DNA of 8,269 nt from Pseudomonadota bacterium (GCA_021812505.1 JAKANG010000035.1:1-8269); one strand, 5' to 3'. Counted from the stretch's first letter, positions 1 to 7,141 are shown. Translations and numbers: made by a program. The notes: a model not told the origin generated them from the sequence alone.

Positions 1-2201
1 GGCTCGGGCGGAGCCTGGTCGAGACGTCGCGCGAAATCGAGGATTTTCGCGCCGCGTTCACGCAAAGGCGCAAAAATCTCGGCGCCGGCGAGCGCCTCCA
101 TGCGCTGGAGAAAGCGCGAAGGCGTCATTGGCGCGCCGCCGCGCTTTTTCGCCCGGCTCAGCACGACCTCAGGCGCGCCGAAGCCCTGGACGAAATCGTG
201 CGCCGTCTGGCCGATGCGCCGCTCCGGGGACGACAGGCCGAGTTGCGCGCGCATCGACCGGTTGAGGAAACAATCGGCTTCGCCGCGCGGCGGCCAGACC
301 GTTTCGTCGAGCCCCGCCATGACCAGACGGTCGACGCCGATCAGGCGCGCCTCAAGCAGGCCGAGGATCTTGAGGCGCGGATGGGCGCGAGAGGCGCCGC
401 GTAAAACCTGCTCGCCGATCAAGGCGTCGAAAAAAGCCGCATAGCTTTCCGCGTGGAAAGTGAAGGCCGCATTGGCCGAGGCTTCCAGCTCGGCGAACAT
501 GGTCTCCAGCGCCGCGCCGTCGTCGCCGCCGGGCCAGGCCTGATCGTCGCCGCCGACAATCAGGCCCAGGGCCCGGCGATGGGCGGCGAGCCAGGGCTGC
601 AATGGACTTTCACGGCCCCGGACCAGCGCGCGCAACGGCGCGAAAGCGGCGTCGAGTCTTGTCGCGAAAGTCGTGAGCGCGTCCCAATCCGCGTCCGCTA
701 TTTCCTTCTGGCGGGGATGGGCGTGCTCGTCGCGCGCCGCTTCGCGCGCCGGCGCGACCCGGTCGCGCCACGATGCGCCCGTGGCATCCGAGCGCAGCAC
801 GCCAATCTCGAAAAGGCGCGCCAGCCGGTCCGCCTCGGCGCCGAGGCCAAGGGAAAAATCGGGATGCGAGATCAGCGCCGCCCAATCCGCGTCCGCGCCG
901 TTCAGCGCCAAAAGGACGAGCCGCGCCAGAGCGCCGGCGCGCGAAGCCGCGAGCGAAACGCCGCCGGAATCGTCGATCTCGACATTCCAGCGCAGCAGTT
1001 CCGCGCGCACGCGCTCCGCCAGGCCACGATCCGGCGTCGCCAGTGCTGCGGTGCGGCCCTCCCGTTCGAGCGCCTCGCGCAGGGCGACGGCGATGGCGAG
1101 CGCTTCCTCGCGCTCGTCCGCAGCCTCGATCAGGGCGACGCCGGCCAGCGCCTCCGCCAGCGCCTCCGGCGCTTGCGCAGCGCGCCAGCGCGGCCAGAGA
1201 TCGGTGGTGTCGGCGGGGCGGAAGGCCTCGGAACAGAAGGCGTCGCGCAAGGCGCGCGCTCCCGTGGGCCCGCCCAGCGCGACCACGCTTTCACGCGGCG
1301 CGCCGATGGTCTCGATCAGCCGGGCGAGAAAAGCCTGCGGATGGGTGGCGCAAGGCTCGTCGCCCTTGTGAAGGGCGGCGAAGGAGTCCGGGTCGAGATG
1401 CTGGTCGAGGCCGGGCAGGACGACAGCGCCCTGCGGCGCGCAGGCGATCGCCTTCAACAGGCGCGCGGTGGCGATGTTCGAGCCGGTCGAGCCGATGGCG
1501 ATGACCGGATCGGCGTCGCGCCCGACATTTTCGATGGCGCGCGCGATCAGCGCCTGCTGACGCGCCGCGGGATCGACAAAGCCGCGCTCCTCCCGGACCG
1601 CCGGCCACGCATTCGTGGCGATGTCGAGGAAATTCAGGGTGATCCGCCAATATTCGTCGAAATCGCCGTTGAGCGCCTTCAAGCCCGCCCAATCGACATT
1701 TTCGATGATCATTTCGTCGATCAGGGCGGCAAGTTCGCCCGAAAGGCGCCAGGCGTCGGCGGGATGGGAGGCGACGAGCAGACTCTCGGGACCATGGGTC
1801 ACCTTGCCCTCGGCGTCGATCGAGACGATCGCCCGCCTCAACGATCGCGCCCAGGTCAGGATGAGTTCGCCCAGGAGCATGCGGCGCTCGATGTCGCCCG
1901 CCGCGCGAGGCAGCGCCGGATCGAGCGGATTGTCGAAGCCAGCATCGCCGTTCACGCCGTCAAGTGCGCCAAGCGGCAGGATTTTCGGCAGCAGGATGGC
2001 GCGATTGCCGCTTTGCCGCGCAAGCTCCGTCGCCAGCGCGCGGCCGGCGCGCCGCGTCGGCACGAAGATCGTCGCCTTCGCCAACGCCAGCGGCCCGGAA
2101 TGGCGCGACAGACCTGGAACCACCCGTCCATCGAGCAGGGCGCCGGCGAAAATCTCCAGGAAGGGCGCGCCGGGGGGAATGGTGAAAACACGCGGCGTCA
2201 C
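1..2201 (-). CDS. addB: AddB, alphaproteobacterial-type subunit of the AddAB double-strand-break repair helicase-nuclease (3' part outside window)
   Basis: AddB pairs with AddA to resect double-strand DNA ends for RecA-dependent recombination, the role RecBCD plays in Escherichia coli. The frame is open from a GTG at 2201 to the window edge, 733 codons. AddB proteins of this group are usually about 1000 residues, so the C-terminal nuclease domain with its iron-sulfur cysteines should lie beyond position 1. Recognisable segments are the N-terminal MTPRVFTIPPGAPFL, the block TIFVPTRRAARALA (residues 44-57), the mid-protein IGSTGSN stretch, GLDETVWPP (630-638), and the following LNRSMRAQLGL and PERRIGQTAHDF blocks. 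No Walker A (GxxxxGKS/T) is visible at the N-terminus, unlike Bacillus subtilis AddB. The GTG is the only conventional start in this frame back to the preceding gene's stop, and GAGG lies 7 nt before it. It is the last visible gene of the unit, with addA expected next. Confidence 0.95.
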   Translation of the reverse strand, partial: MTPRVFTIPPGAPFLEIFAGALLDGRVVPGLSRHSGPLALAKATIFVPTRRAGRALATELARQSGNRAILLPKILPLGALDGVNGDAGFDNPLDPALPRAAGDIERRMLLGELILTWARSLRRAIVSIDAEGKVTHGPESLLVASHPADAWRLSGELAALIDEMIIENVDWAGLKALNGDFDEYWRITLNFLDIATNAWPAVREERGFVDPAARQQALIARAIENVGRDADPVIAIGSTGSNIATARLLKAIACAPQGAVVLPGLDQHLDPDSFAALHKGDEPCATHPQAFLARLIETIGAPRESVVALGGPTGARALRDAFCSEAFRPADTTDLWPRWRAAQAPEALAEALAGVALIEAADEREEALAIAVALREALEREGRTAALATPDRGLAERVRAELLRWNVEIDDSGGVSLAASRAGALARLVLLALNGADADWAALISHPDFSLGLGAEADRLARLFEIGVLRSDATGASWRDRVAPAREAARDEHAHPRQKEIADADWDALTTFATRLDAAFAPLRALVRGRESPLQPWLAAHRRALGLIVGGDDQAWPGGDDGAALETMFAELEASANAAFTFHAESYAAFFDALIGEQVLRGASRAHPRLKILGLLEARLIGVDRLVMAGLDETVWPPRGEADCFLNRSMRAQLGLSSPERRIGQTAHDFVQGFGAPEVVLSRAKKRGGAPMTPSRFLQRMEALAGAEIFAPLRERGAKILDFARRLDQAPPE

Positions 2202-2313
2202 ATCTCGCCCTCGGTTCGTTTCATCGACTTTCCGGCCCCGAACAAGCGCGCGATTTCGCCATAGCCGTCGGCGCCGTCCCGGACATTCGGGGCTCCCCCA
2301 AAAGGCGCGCCTG
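2202..2313 (-). other. 112-nt gap between the nucleotidyltransferase gene and addB
   Basis: This is the only sizeable gap inside the divL-addB unit. It has no terminator: the only structure seen is GGGG-GAG-CCCC near 2289-2299, with no T-tract after it. It contains a 21-codon open frame (2286-2221) preceded by GGGGGAG at a plausible 6-nt spacing. The TGA of that frame overlaps the ATG of an 8-codon frame (2222-2198), whose terminal ATGTGA overlaps the GTG of addB. Neither peptide is recognisable. The chain may be chance or a coupling device. Confidence 0.4.
2209..2212 (-). promoter_or_regulatory. Shine-Dalgarno sequence of addB
   Basis: GAGG on the minus strand is separated by 7 nt from GTG at 2201-2199. 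It supports the GTG as the start of addB, since no ATG, GTG or TTG occurs further upstream in that frame within the gap. Confidence 0.6.
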
Positions 2314-3036
2314 TCAGGCGACCGCCGCCCGATAAACCTTCTCCGCTTCCTCGATCGTCTCCGGCGCGCCGACATGGAGCCACCGGCCATTCAGCGGCAG
2401 TCCGAAGAGACGGCCGCGTTCGGCCGCCGCGAAGAAGAAGGGCGCCAGCCGGAACGGCGCCAGCGGGCAGCCTTCGAACAGCTCGGATTTGATGATCCCG
2501 ACGCCGGTATAGACATAGGGCGCATTTTCGCCGGGCGTGGGCCGGCTCAACCGTCCCTGGGCGTCGCGGAAAAAATCGCCGCGGCCCTCGACGCCGAGGC
2601 TTGTCTTCATGTCGGCGAGCAGAAGGAGGACGTCCATCTTCGCGCCGTCCCAGGCGCGGGCGAGCCGGGCGATCTGCGACTCGGGCTCGTCGACCCAGAG
2701 CGCATCGGTGTTGCAGATGAAGAAGGGCTTGCCGCCGAATTCGTCGAGAACCTTGACGACGCCGCCGCCCTGATCGAGCAGGAGGTCGCGCTCATCGGAG
2801 ATTGTTATGCGCGGCGCCGCGCGGCCGCGCAGATGATCCTCGATCTGGTCGGCGAGCCAATGGACATTGACGATGGCCTCGCTCACGCCCGCGTCCTCGA
2901 GCCGGTCGAGCACATGGTCGAGCATGGCCTTGCCGCCGACGCGCACGAGCGGCTTGGGCAGCGACAAAGTGATCGGCCGCATCCGCGTGCCGAGGCCGGC
3001 GGCGAAGACCAGCGCCTTTTCGGGCCGCGCGCTCAA
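2314..3036 (-). CDS. murU: MurU-like nucleotidyltransferase (probable N-acetylmuramate-1-phosphate uridylyltransferase)
   Basis: This is a GT-A-fold sugar-1-phosphate nucleotidyltransferase of 240 residues when read from the TTG at 3036. The N-terminal nucleotide-binding signature FAAGLGTRMRP (residues 11-21) is followed by PKPLV (27-31). SDERDLLLDQGGG (80-92) and the metal-binding region FFICNTDALW (105-114, aspartate 111) complete the family pattern, and the length fits MurU rather than the longer GlmU or GalU. MurU of Pseudomonas putida makes UDP-MurNAc from MurNAc-1-phosphate in cell-wall recycling, and its partner is the kinase AmgK. Here an AmgK-like kinase domain is encoded immediately upstream, so the same role is inferred, though the substrate is not proven. 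An ATG at 3084 is also in frame but would overlap the upstream gene by 52 nt and add a non-conserved leader. The TTG overlaps the upstream stop (TTGA) and has a strong GAGGAGG 7 nt before it. Confidence 0.88.
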   Translation of the reverse strand: MSARPEKALVFAAGLGTRMRPITLSLPKPLVRVGGKAMLDHVLDRLEDAGVSEAIVNVHWLADQIEDHLRGRAAPRITISDERDLLLDQGGGVVKVLDEFGGKPFFICNTDALWVDEPESQIARLARAWDGAKMDVLLLLADMKTSLGVEGRGDFFRDAQGRLSRPTPGENAPYVYTGVGIIKSELFEGCPLAPFRLAPFFFAAAERGRLFGLPLNGRWLHVGAPETIEEAEKVYRAAVA

Positions 3037-4565
3037 GAGACCGCCTCCTCGGCGAAAAGTTGCGGCAGATATTGCTCGAACCATACCTTGAGTTCGGCCA
3101 ACGCCGGATGGCCGAGATCCTTTTTCAGATAAGATTTAACCCGCGGGATATGGGCGAGATAGGCGGGCTTGCCGTCGCGCTTGTCGAGGCGGGCGAAAAT
3201 GCCGAGAACCTTGCTCGCGCGCTGCGCCCCCATGATCGCGTATGATGTGGCGAAGGCGCCGACGTCGAACCCCTCCTCGATGTGCTTGCGGATATAGGCA
3301 TAGGCGCCGAGCAGCTTCAACTCCAGGTCGTCCGACACGGTGACGCGGGCGTCCTGCAACAGCGAAACGAGGTCATAGGCCGGCGGGCCGAGCACAGCGT
3401 CCTGAAAATCCAGCAGGCCTATGCGCTGGTCGCCGGCGCGATTGGCGAGCCACAGCAGATTGGGCGAATGAAAGTCGCGCAGCGTCCATGTTTTCGGCTC
3501 GGCCACGGGACCGGAGAGAACGCCGCGCCAGACGTTCTCATATTGCGCCCGCGCGCCCGAGGCGAGCTGGACACCGAGGACATGGGGGGCAAACCATTCG
3601 ACCAGCAGATCGACCTCGACCAGAAACGCGCCGAGATCGTAGGTCGGCAGGCGCCAGGTCCCGCCGGAAAAAGCGATCTGGTCGGGCAGGCTCCGGGAAT
3701 GCAGATGGGCGAGCAGGCGCATCGCCTCGGAATAGCGCTCGGGGCGCGGCCCGTCCTTGTCGATTATGCCCTCGTCGCCGAGATATTCCAGCACGGCGAG
3801 GCCCGCGTCGAGATCGGCCGCGAAAAGGCGCGGCGCCGAAAACCCTTGCGCGAGCAAGGCCTCGTCCATGGCGACGAAGGGCCGGATGTCTTCGGCGAGA
3901 TGGACCAGCGCGCTATAGGACTTGCCGCCCCTGACCGGCGGGCCGTCCGGGCGCGGCGGGGAGATCATCAGCACCGCCTTGTCGCCGTCCGGCTTGACCA
4001 GCATTTCATAGGCGCGGGTCGAGGCGTCGCCCTGCATGTGCCGCCGCTCGGCCTCGTCCCAGCCGCAGCGCTCCAGCAAATTCTGCGCGCCGCGCAGCCG
4101 GACAAGCCGCTGCGCCGCCGCGCCATGGCCGACGATTTCGGCGCGGCGGAAGTCGGGGCCGCGCTTCGCATCCGTGTAAAGAGCGACGTCGAGCCGGTCG
4201 TCGGAGAGCGCGGAACCGGCGCGCTCGGCCCATTCGACGATGACCAGGGCGCCCTCCGCCGCCTCGTCCCAGCCGAGTTCGGCGAGTTCGGACGGGTCCT
4301 TCACCCGGTAGAGATCGGCGTGGACGATCGGAAAGGCTTCCGTGTCATAGACCTGCATCAGGGTGAAGGTCGGGCTCGGCGCCTCGAGATCCGGGTCGCC
4401 GGTCAGGCTGCGGATCAGGGCGCGCGCGAAAGTGGTCTTGCCCGCCCCGAGATCGCCACTCAGCGTCACCAGATCGCCGGCGCGGACCATGTCCGCGACT
4501 TCCTGGGCCAAGGCCCTCGTCGCCGCCTCGTCGGGCAGGTCCACGCGCCAGACCGGCTCACTCAT
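3033..4565 (-). CDS. tsaE: Fusion protein: TsaE (tRNA t6A37 ATPase subunit) joined to an AmgK-like aminoglycoside-phosphotransferase-fold sugar kinase
   Basis: The product is 510 residues with two domains. Residues 1 to about 155 are TsaE, the ATPase that with TsaB and TsaD installs N6-threonylcarbamoyl on adenosine 37 of ANN-decoding tRNAs. It shows Walker A GDLGAGKT (37-44), SPTFTL (64-69), HADLYR (82-87) and the Walker-B-like LVIVEWAER (107-115). From about 160 the protein is a phosphotransferase of the AmgK type: GDASTRAYE (179-187), LAHLH (285-289), catalytic loop LRDFHSPN (362-369, D364 and N369), metal-binding DFQDA (386-390) and GPPAYDLVSLLQD (393-405). AmgK phosphorylates the anomeric hydroxyl of MurNAc or GlcNAc, and the MurU-like gene directly downstream fits that role. 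The first residue of the catalytic loop is Leu rather than the usual His. TsaE alone is about 150 residues, so the length itself shows the fusion, which is known in alphaproteobacteria. The ATG overlaps the divL stop (ATGA), with GGAGG (4573-4577) 7 nt upstream. Kinase substrate is inferred. Confidence 0.95.
   Translation of the reverse strand: MSEPVWRVDLPDEAATRALAQEVADMVRAGDLVTLSGDLGAGKTTFARALIRSLTGDPDLEAPSPTFTLMQVYDTEAFPIVHADLYRVKDPSELAELGWDEAAEGALVIVEWAERAGSALSDDRLDVALYTDAKRGPDFRRAEIVGHGAAAQRLVRLRGAQNLLERCGWDEAERRHMQGDASTRAYEMLVKPDGDKAVLMISPPRPDGPPVRGGKSYSALVHLAEDIRPFVAMDEALLAQGFSAPRLFAADLDAGLAVLEYLGDEGIIDKDGPRPERYSEAMRLLAHLHSRSLPDQIAFSGGTWRLPTYDLGAFLVEVDLLVEWFAPHVLGVQLASGARAQYENVWRGVLSGPVAEPKTWTLRDFHSPNLLWLANRAGDQRIGLLDFQDAVLGPPAYDLVSLLQDARVTVSDDLELKLLGAYAYIRKHIEEGFDVGAFATSYAIMGAQRASKVLGIFARLDKRDGKPAYLAHIPRVKSYLKKDLGHPALAELKVWFEQYLPQLFAEEAVS
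3044..3050 (-). promoter_or_regulatory. Strong Shine-Dalgarno sequence deciding the TTG start of the nucleotidyltransferase
   Basis: GAGGAGG on the minus strand lies 7 nt before TTG at 3036-3034, inside the last codons of the upstream gene. The start shares bases with that gene's TGA stop (TTGA), so translational coupling is likely. This favours TTG over the in-frame ATG at 3084. Confidence 0.75.
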
Positions 4566-7078
4566 GCCCGCGCCTCCAACAAGGGATCAATCTTCGGGCG
4601 GCTTTCCGTTTCGCCGCCACGAAGAGGAAAAATACAGGTCACGACTGTCCCTTCTCCCGGCGCGGAATCGATATGGACCGTTCCGCCATGCAACTCGACG
4701 AAGGCGCGCACGATCGACAGGCCGAGGCCGACGCCGCGATGGCGGGAATTGATCGTATGGCTTTCGAAACGGTCGAAGACCTTGTCGAGCAGTTCCGGCG
4801 GGATGCCGCGCCCGCGGTCCGAAACCTTGAACACGATCTCGTTTTCGCGGCGCAAGGCTGCAAGCGTGACCACCTGCCCCGGCTCGGAAAAGCCGACGGC
4901 GTTGGACAGGAGATTGAACAGGATCTGGCGGATGCGCTGGCCGTCGGCGCGGAAGCCGCCGATCTCGGGGGCGGCGACGATCGACAATTCGACATGGGAT
5001 TCGGCCAGCCGGTCCTGCAGGCCCTCCGCGGCTTCGCCGATGACGCGCTGGATATCGACCTCGCCGAACCGCAACTCCATGGCGTCGCGGTCGATCGTGG
5101 CGAGATCGAGAATGTCGTTGATGATCGCCAGCAGCGCCGCCGAGGATTTCAGGACATAGCCGGCATATTCGCGCTGCTTCTCGTTGAGCGGGCCGACGCT
5201 GCCGTCGCCGAGCAGCTGGATGAAGCCGATGATGTTGGTCAGCGGCGAGCGCAGCTCATAGGAGACATGATGCACGAAATCGTTGCGCAACTGCTCGGCC
5301 GCGAGCAGCGCCTGATTGCGCTCCTTCAGGGCGCGCTCGACATTCACGCCGTCGGTCACGTCGATGAAGGTGAGCAGGGTTCCGCCATCGGGCAGCGGGG
5401 CCGCCGCGCAATCCACGACGGCGCCGTCGCTGCGGTTCATCCGCCGCTCGAAACCCATGCGCACGGAATGGAGGCCGGCGACCGCGCTGCGCAGGTCGGA
5501 CCAGACCGCGTCATGGGGCACGAGCGGCCTGCTGGCGGCGGTGATCGTGTCGATATGCGGGTGCTCCGCGACGAGGCCCGCGGGCAGGCGCCACAGCCGG
5601 AGGAAGGCGGGATTGCAGAGCTTGAGCCTGCCATCGGCGCCGAAGACCGCGACGCCCTCCTGGAGGGCGTCGAGCGTTTCACTCTGGACGCGGGCAAGCG
5701 CGTTATATTGCGATTCGAGGGTGAAGCGCTCGGTCACGTTGTCGAAGAGATAGGTGATCCCGCCTTGCGGATTGGGATCGAAGGCGACGCGCACGGTCCG
5801 CCCGTCGGGCAGGTGCCAGACCTGAGGCGCCGGCTCCATGATCTGATAATTGGCGAGCAGCGCCATCTTCCAGGCGCGATAGTCGGCCTGTTCGGGCAGA
5901 CGGCGGCCCGCGCGCAATTGATCGAGAATTTCGGAATCCGAGGGCCCCTGCTCCAGGAAGGCCTGATCGAGCCCCCAGAGATGGCGATAGGCCGCATTGG
6001 CGAAGACCAGCCTTTTCGAGCGGTCGAAAATGGCCACGGCCGTGGCGATCTGGTCGAGCGTGCGGATATGGGATTCGACTTGCCGCGCGTGGTCGGCGCG
6101 CAAGGCCTCGAGTTCGGCAAGATCGTCGGCCACGCCGCCGCCGCCGCCCGGCAGAGGCGCGTCGAGCACGTCCATCAGCCGGCGCACGCCCGCCACAACG
6201 ACATGTTCGCGCCGACGCCAGATATTGCCGGCCTGCCGGGCGCGCGCCGCCGCTTCGCGCGCGGGGCGGTCAAGCAGCTCAAGGCCGCGCGCCGTCGCAT
6301 CCTGCGGGCTCTTCGCGTCCACCGCGCGGGCATAGGCCGTATTGACCCAGTCGAGATCGCCGTCCGGTCCGCGCGTCCAGACCGGATGGGCCGTCAGATC
6401 GAGCAGACCACGCAGGATTTCGAGTTGCGCCTTCTGCTCGGCCTGGACCTTGCGTAAACGCATCAGCTCCAGGCGATCGCCCGACACGTCGCGCACGCGC
6501 ATGACGACCCGGCTGCCGATCGCCCGCCCCTCGGCTTCCAGATGGCGCCCGTTCTGGCTGACGAGATCCTGCCGGAACCCATGGCCGCGCTCGCGCAGCA
6601 GCGCGACATTGGCCTCGAGGGTCTGCGCCTGGGCGGGCGAGAGCCAGGCGCCAAAGCCGAGCACGCGGCGCGGCGCCGGCGCGTCGAGCACGAGGCTTAC
6701 GTCGCCTTCGATCTCCGGCTCGCCGCCGGAGCCGCCCCAGACGACGACGAATTGCGTCTCGGAAGCGAGAAAGGCGCGCGCGCGCTCGACCTTCTGGTTC
6801 AGCTGATCGATTTCAGCCGTCAACTCGGCCTCGCGCCGGGACCAGAGCCGCCGTCCGGCGAGATGCAGCAAAGCGGTGATGGTGGCGAAGATGACCAGGC
6901 CGGCGCCAAGCGACAGGCCGAAAAAACCGCCGGCCGAATCCATGCCCGCGATGCCGGCGACTGACTGTCCGCGCGCCGCGGCGCCGGGAAGCAACAGGGC
7001 GGAGCCGGCGGCGCAAAAAGACGCAAGACGCGGTCGCGCGGCGCGGCGCGAAACTGTCTGGCGTGATCTTTTCGGCAT
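4562..7078 (-). CDS. divL: DivL-like multi-PAS sensor kinase with tyrosine in place of the phospho-accepting histidine
   Basis: The product is an 838-residue membrane-anchored kinase homologue. A basic N-terminus leads to a hydrophobic stretch (about 17-36, signal-like), then a clear membrane segment (about 52-74) and a charged, possibly coiled region (80-105). PAS-like domains lie at about 225-300, 335-455 and 465-580; a GGGGG linker (311-315) separates the first two. The dimerisation helix reads FVHHVSYELRSPLTNIIGF (601-619), so Tyr607 (codon TAT, 5258-5260) sits where kinases carry the phosphorylated His. This is the hallmark of Caulobacter DivL (Tyr550), which binds DivK and stimulates CckA, hence CtrA activation. 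The ATP-binding domain looks intact: N-box NLLSNA (722-727), G1 DRGRG (754-758), VFDRF (767-771) and G2 GVGLGLS (782-788). The ATG at 7078 has AAGGA about 10 nt upstream. Its stop overlaps the tsaE start. Function as DivL is inferred from the Tyr H-box, architecture and neighbourhood. Confidence 0.9.
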   Translation of the reverse strand: MPKRSRQTVSRRAARPRLASFCAAGSALLLPGAAARGQSVAGIAGMDSAGGFFGLSLGAGLVIFATITALLHLAGRRLWSRREAELTAEIDQLNQKVERARAFLASETQFVVVWGGSGGEPEIEGDVSLVLDAPAPRRVLGFGAWLSPAQAQTLEANVALLRERGHGFRQDLVSQNGRHLEAEGRAIGSRVVMRVRDVSGDRLELMRLRKVQAEQKAQLEILRGLLDLTAHPVWTRGPDGDLDWVNTAYARAVDAKSPQDATARGLELLDRPAREAAARARQAGNIWRRREHVVVAGVRRLMDVLDAPLPGGGGGVADDLAELEALRADHARQVESHIRTLDQIATAVAIFDRSKRLVFANAAYRHLWGLDQAFLEQGPSDSEILDQLRAGRRLPEQADYRAWKMALLANYQIMEPAPQVWHLPDGRTVRVAFDPNPQGGITYLFDNVTERFTLESQYNALARVQSETLDALQEGVAVFGADGRLKLCNPAFLRLWRLPAGLVAEHPHIDTITAASRPLVPHDAVWSDLRSAVAGLHSVRMGFERRMNRSDGAVVDCAAAPLPDGGTLLTFIDVTDGVNVERALKERNQALLAAEQLRNDFVHHVSYELRSPLTNIIGFIQLLGDGSVGPLNEKQREYAGYVLKSSAALLAIINDILDLATIDRDAMELRFGEVDIQRVIGEAAEGLQDRLAESHVELSIVAAPEIGGFRADGQRIRQILFNLLSNAVGFSEPGQVVTLAALRRENEIVFKVSDRGRGIPPELLDKVFDRFESHTINSRHRGVGLGLSIVRAFVELHGGTVHIDSAPGEGTVVTCIFPLRGGETESRPKIDPLLEARA
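4573..4577 (-). promoter_or_regulatory. Shine-Dalgarno sequence of tsaE/kinase
   Basis: GGAGG on the minus strand lies 7 nt before ATG at 4565, within the last codons of divL. With the 4-nt ATGA overlap it indicates translational coupling to divL. Confidence 0.65.
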
Positions 7079-7098
7079 GGACCGGATTTCCTTCCCCT

Positions 7099-7116
7099 GC
7101 GGGGCCGGCGCCCCGC
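7099..7116 (-). promoter_or_regulatory. GC-only hairpin in the 5' leader of divL
   Basis: GCGGGGC and GCCCCGC form a perfect 7-bp stem around a 4-nt loop. It ends 20 nt before the divL ATG and only a few nucleotides before the putative AAGGA ribosome-binding site (7089-7093). There is no T-tract, so it is not a terminator. It could restrain translation or simply reflect base composition. Confidence 0.4.
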
Positions 7117-7118
7117 GC

Positions 7119-7123
7119 GAATC
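7119..7123. promoter_or_regulatory. GANTC (CcrM-type methylation site) upstream of divL
   Basis: GAATC on the plus strand, 41-45 nt before the divL start. It is one of three GANTC sites within 90 bp of this intergenic region. CcrM methylates GANTC in many alphaproteobacteria and links transcription to replication. Regulatory use here is inferred. Confidence 0.4.
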
Positions 7124-7141
7124 ACCTCAATTTACCTTCTC

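Noticed and set aside
2289..2299. GGGG-GAG-CCCC as a terminator after the nucleotidyltransferase gene
   Set aside because: The stem is only 4 bp and has no T-tract after it on the minus strand.
2198..2383. 61-codon minus-strand frame across the murU end and the addB start
   Set aside because: Most of it overlaps the murU C-terminus in another frame and the translation is unrecognisable. Only its last 8 codons could matter, in the stop-start overlap with addB.
3037..3084. ATG at 3084 as the start of the nucleotidyltransferase
   Set aside because: It adds 16 residues translated from the upstream gene's coding sequence in another frame, whereas the TTG at 3036 has a strong, well-spaced Shine-Dalgarno sequence and a stop-start overlap.
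453..5159. Very long open frames on the plus strand (453-2264, 1615-3132, 3282-5159), and 4673-6457 likewise
   Set aside because: They are antisense to addB, murU, tsaE/kinase and divL. Their translations are rich in Arg, Ala, Gly and Gln with no recognisable motif. Such open frames are expected opposite high-GC genes because stop codons are rare there.
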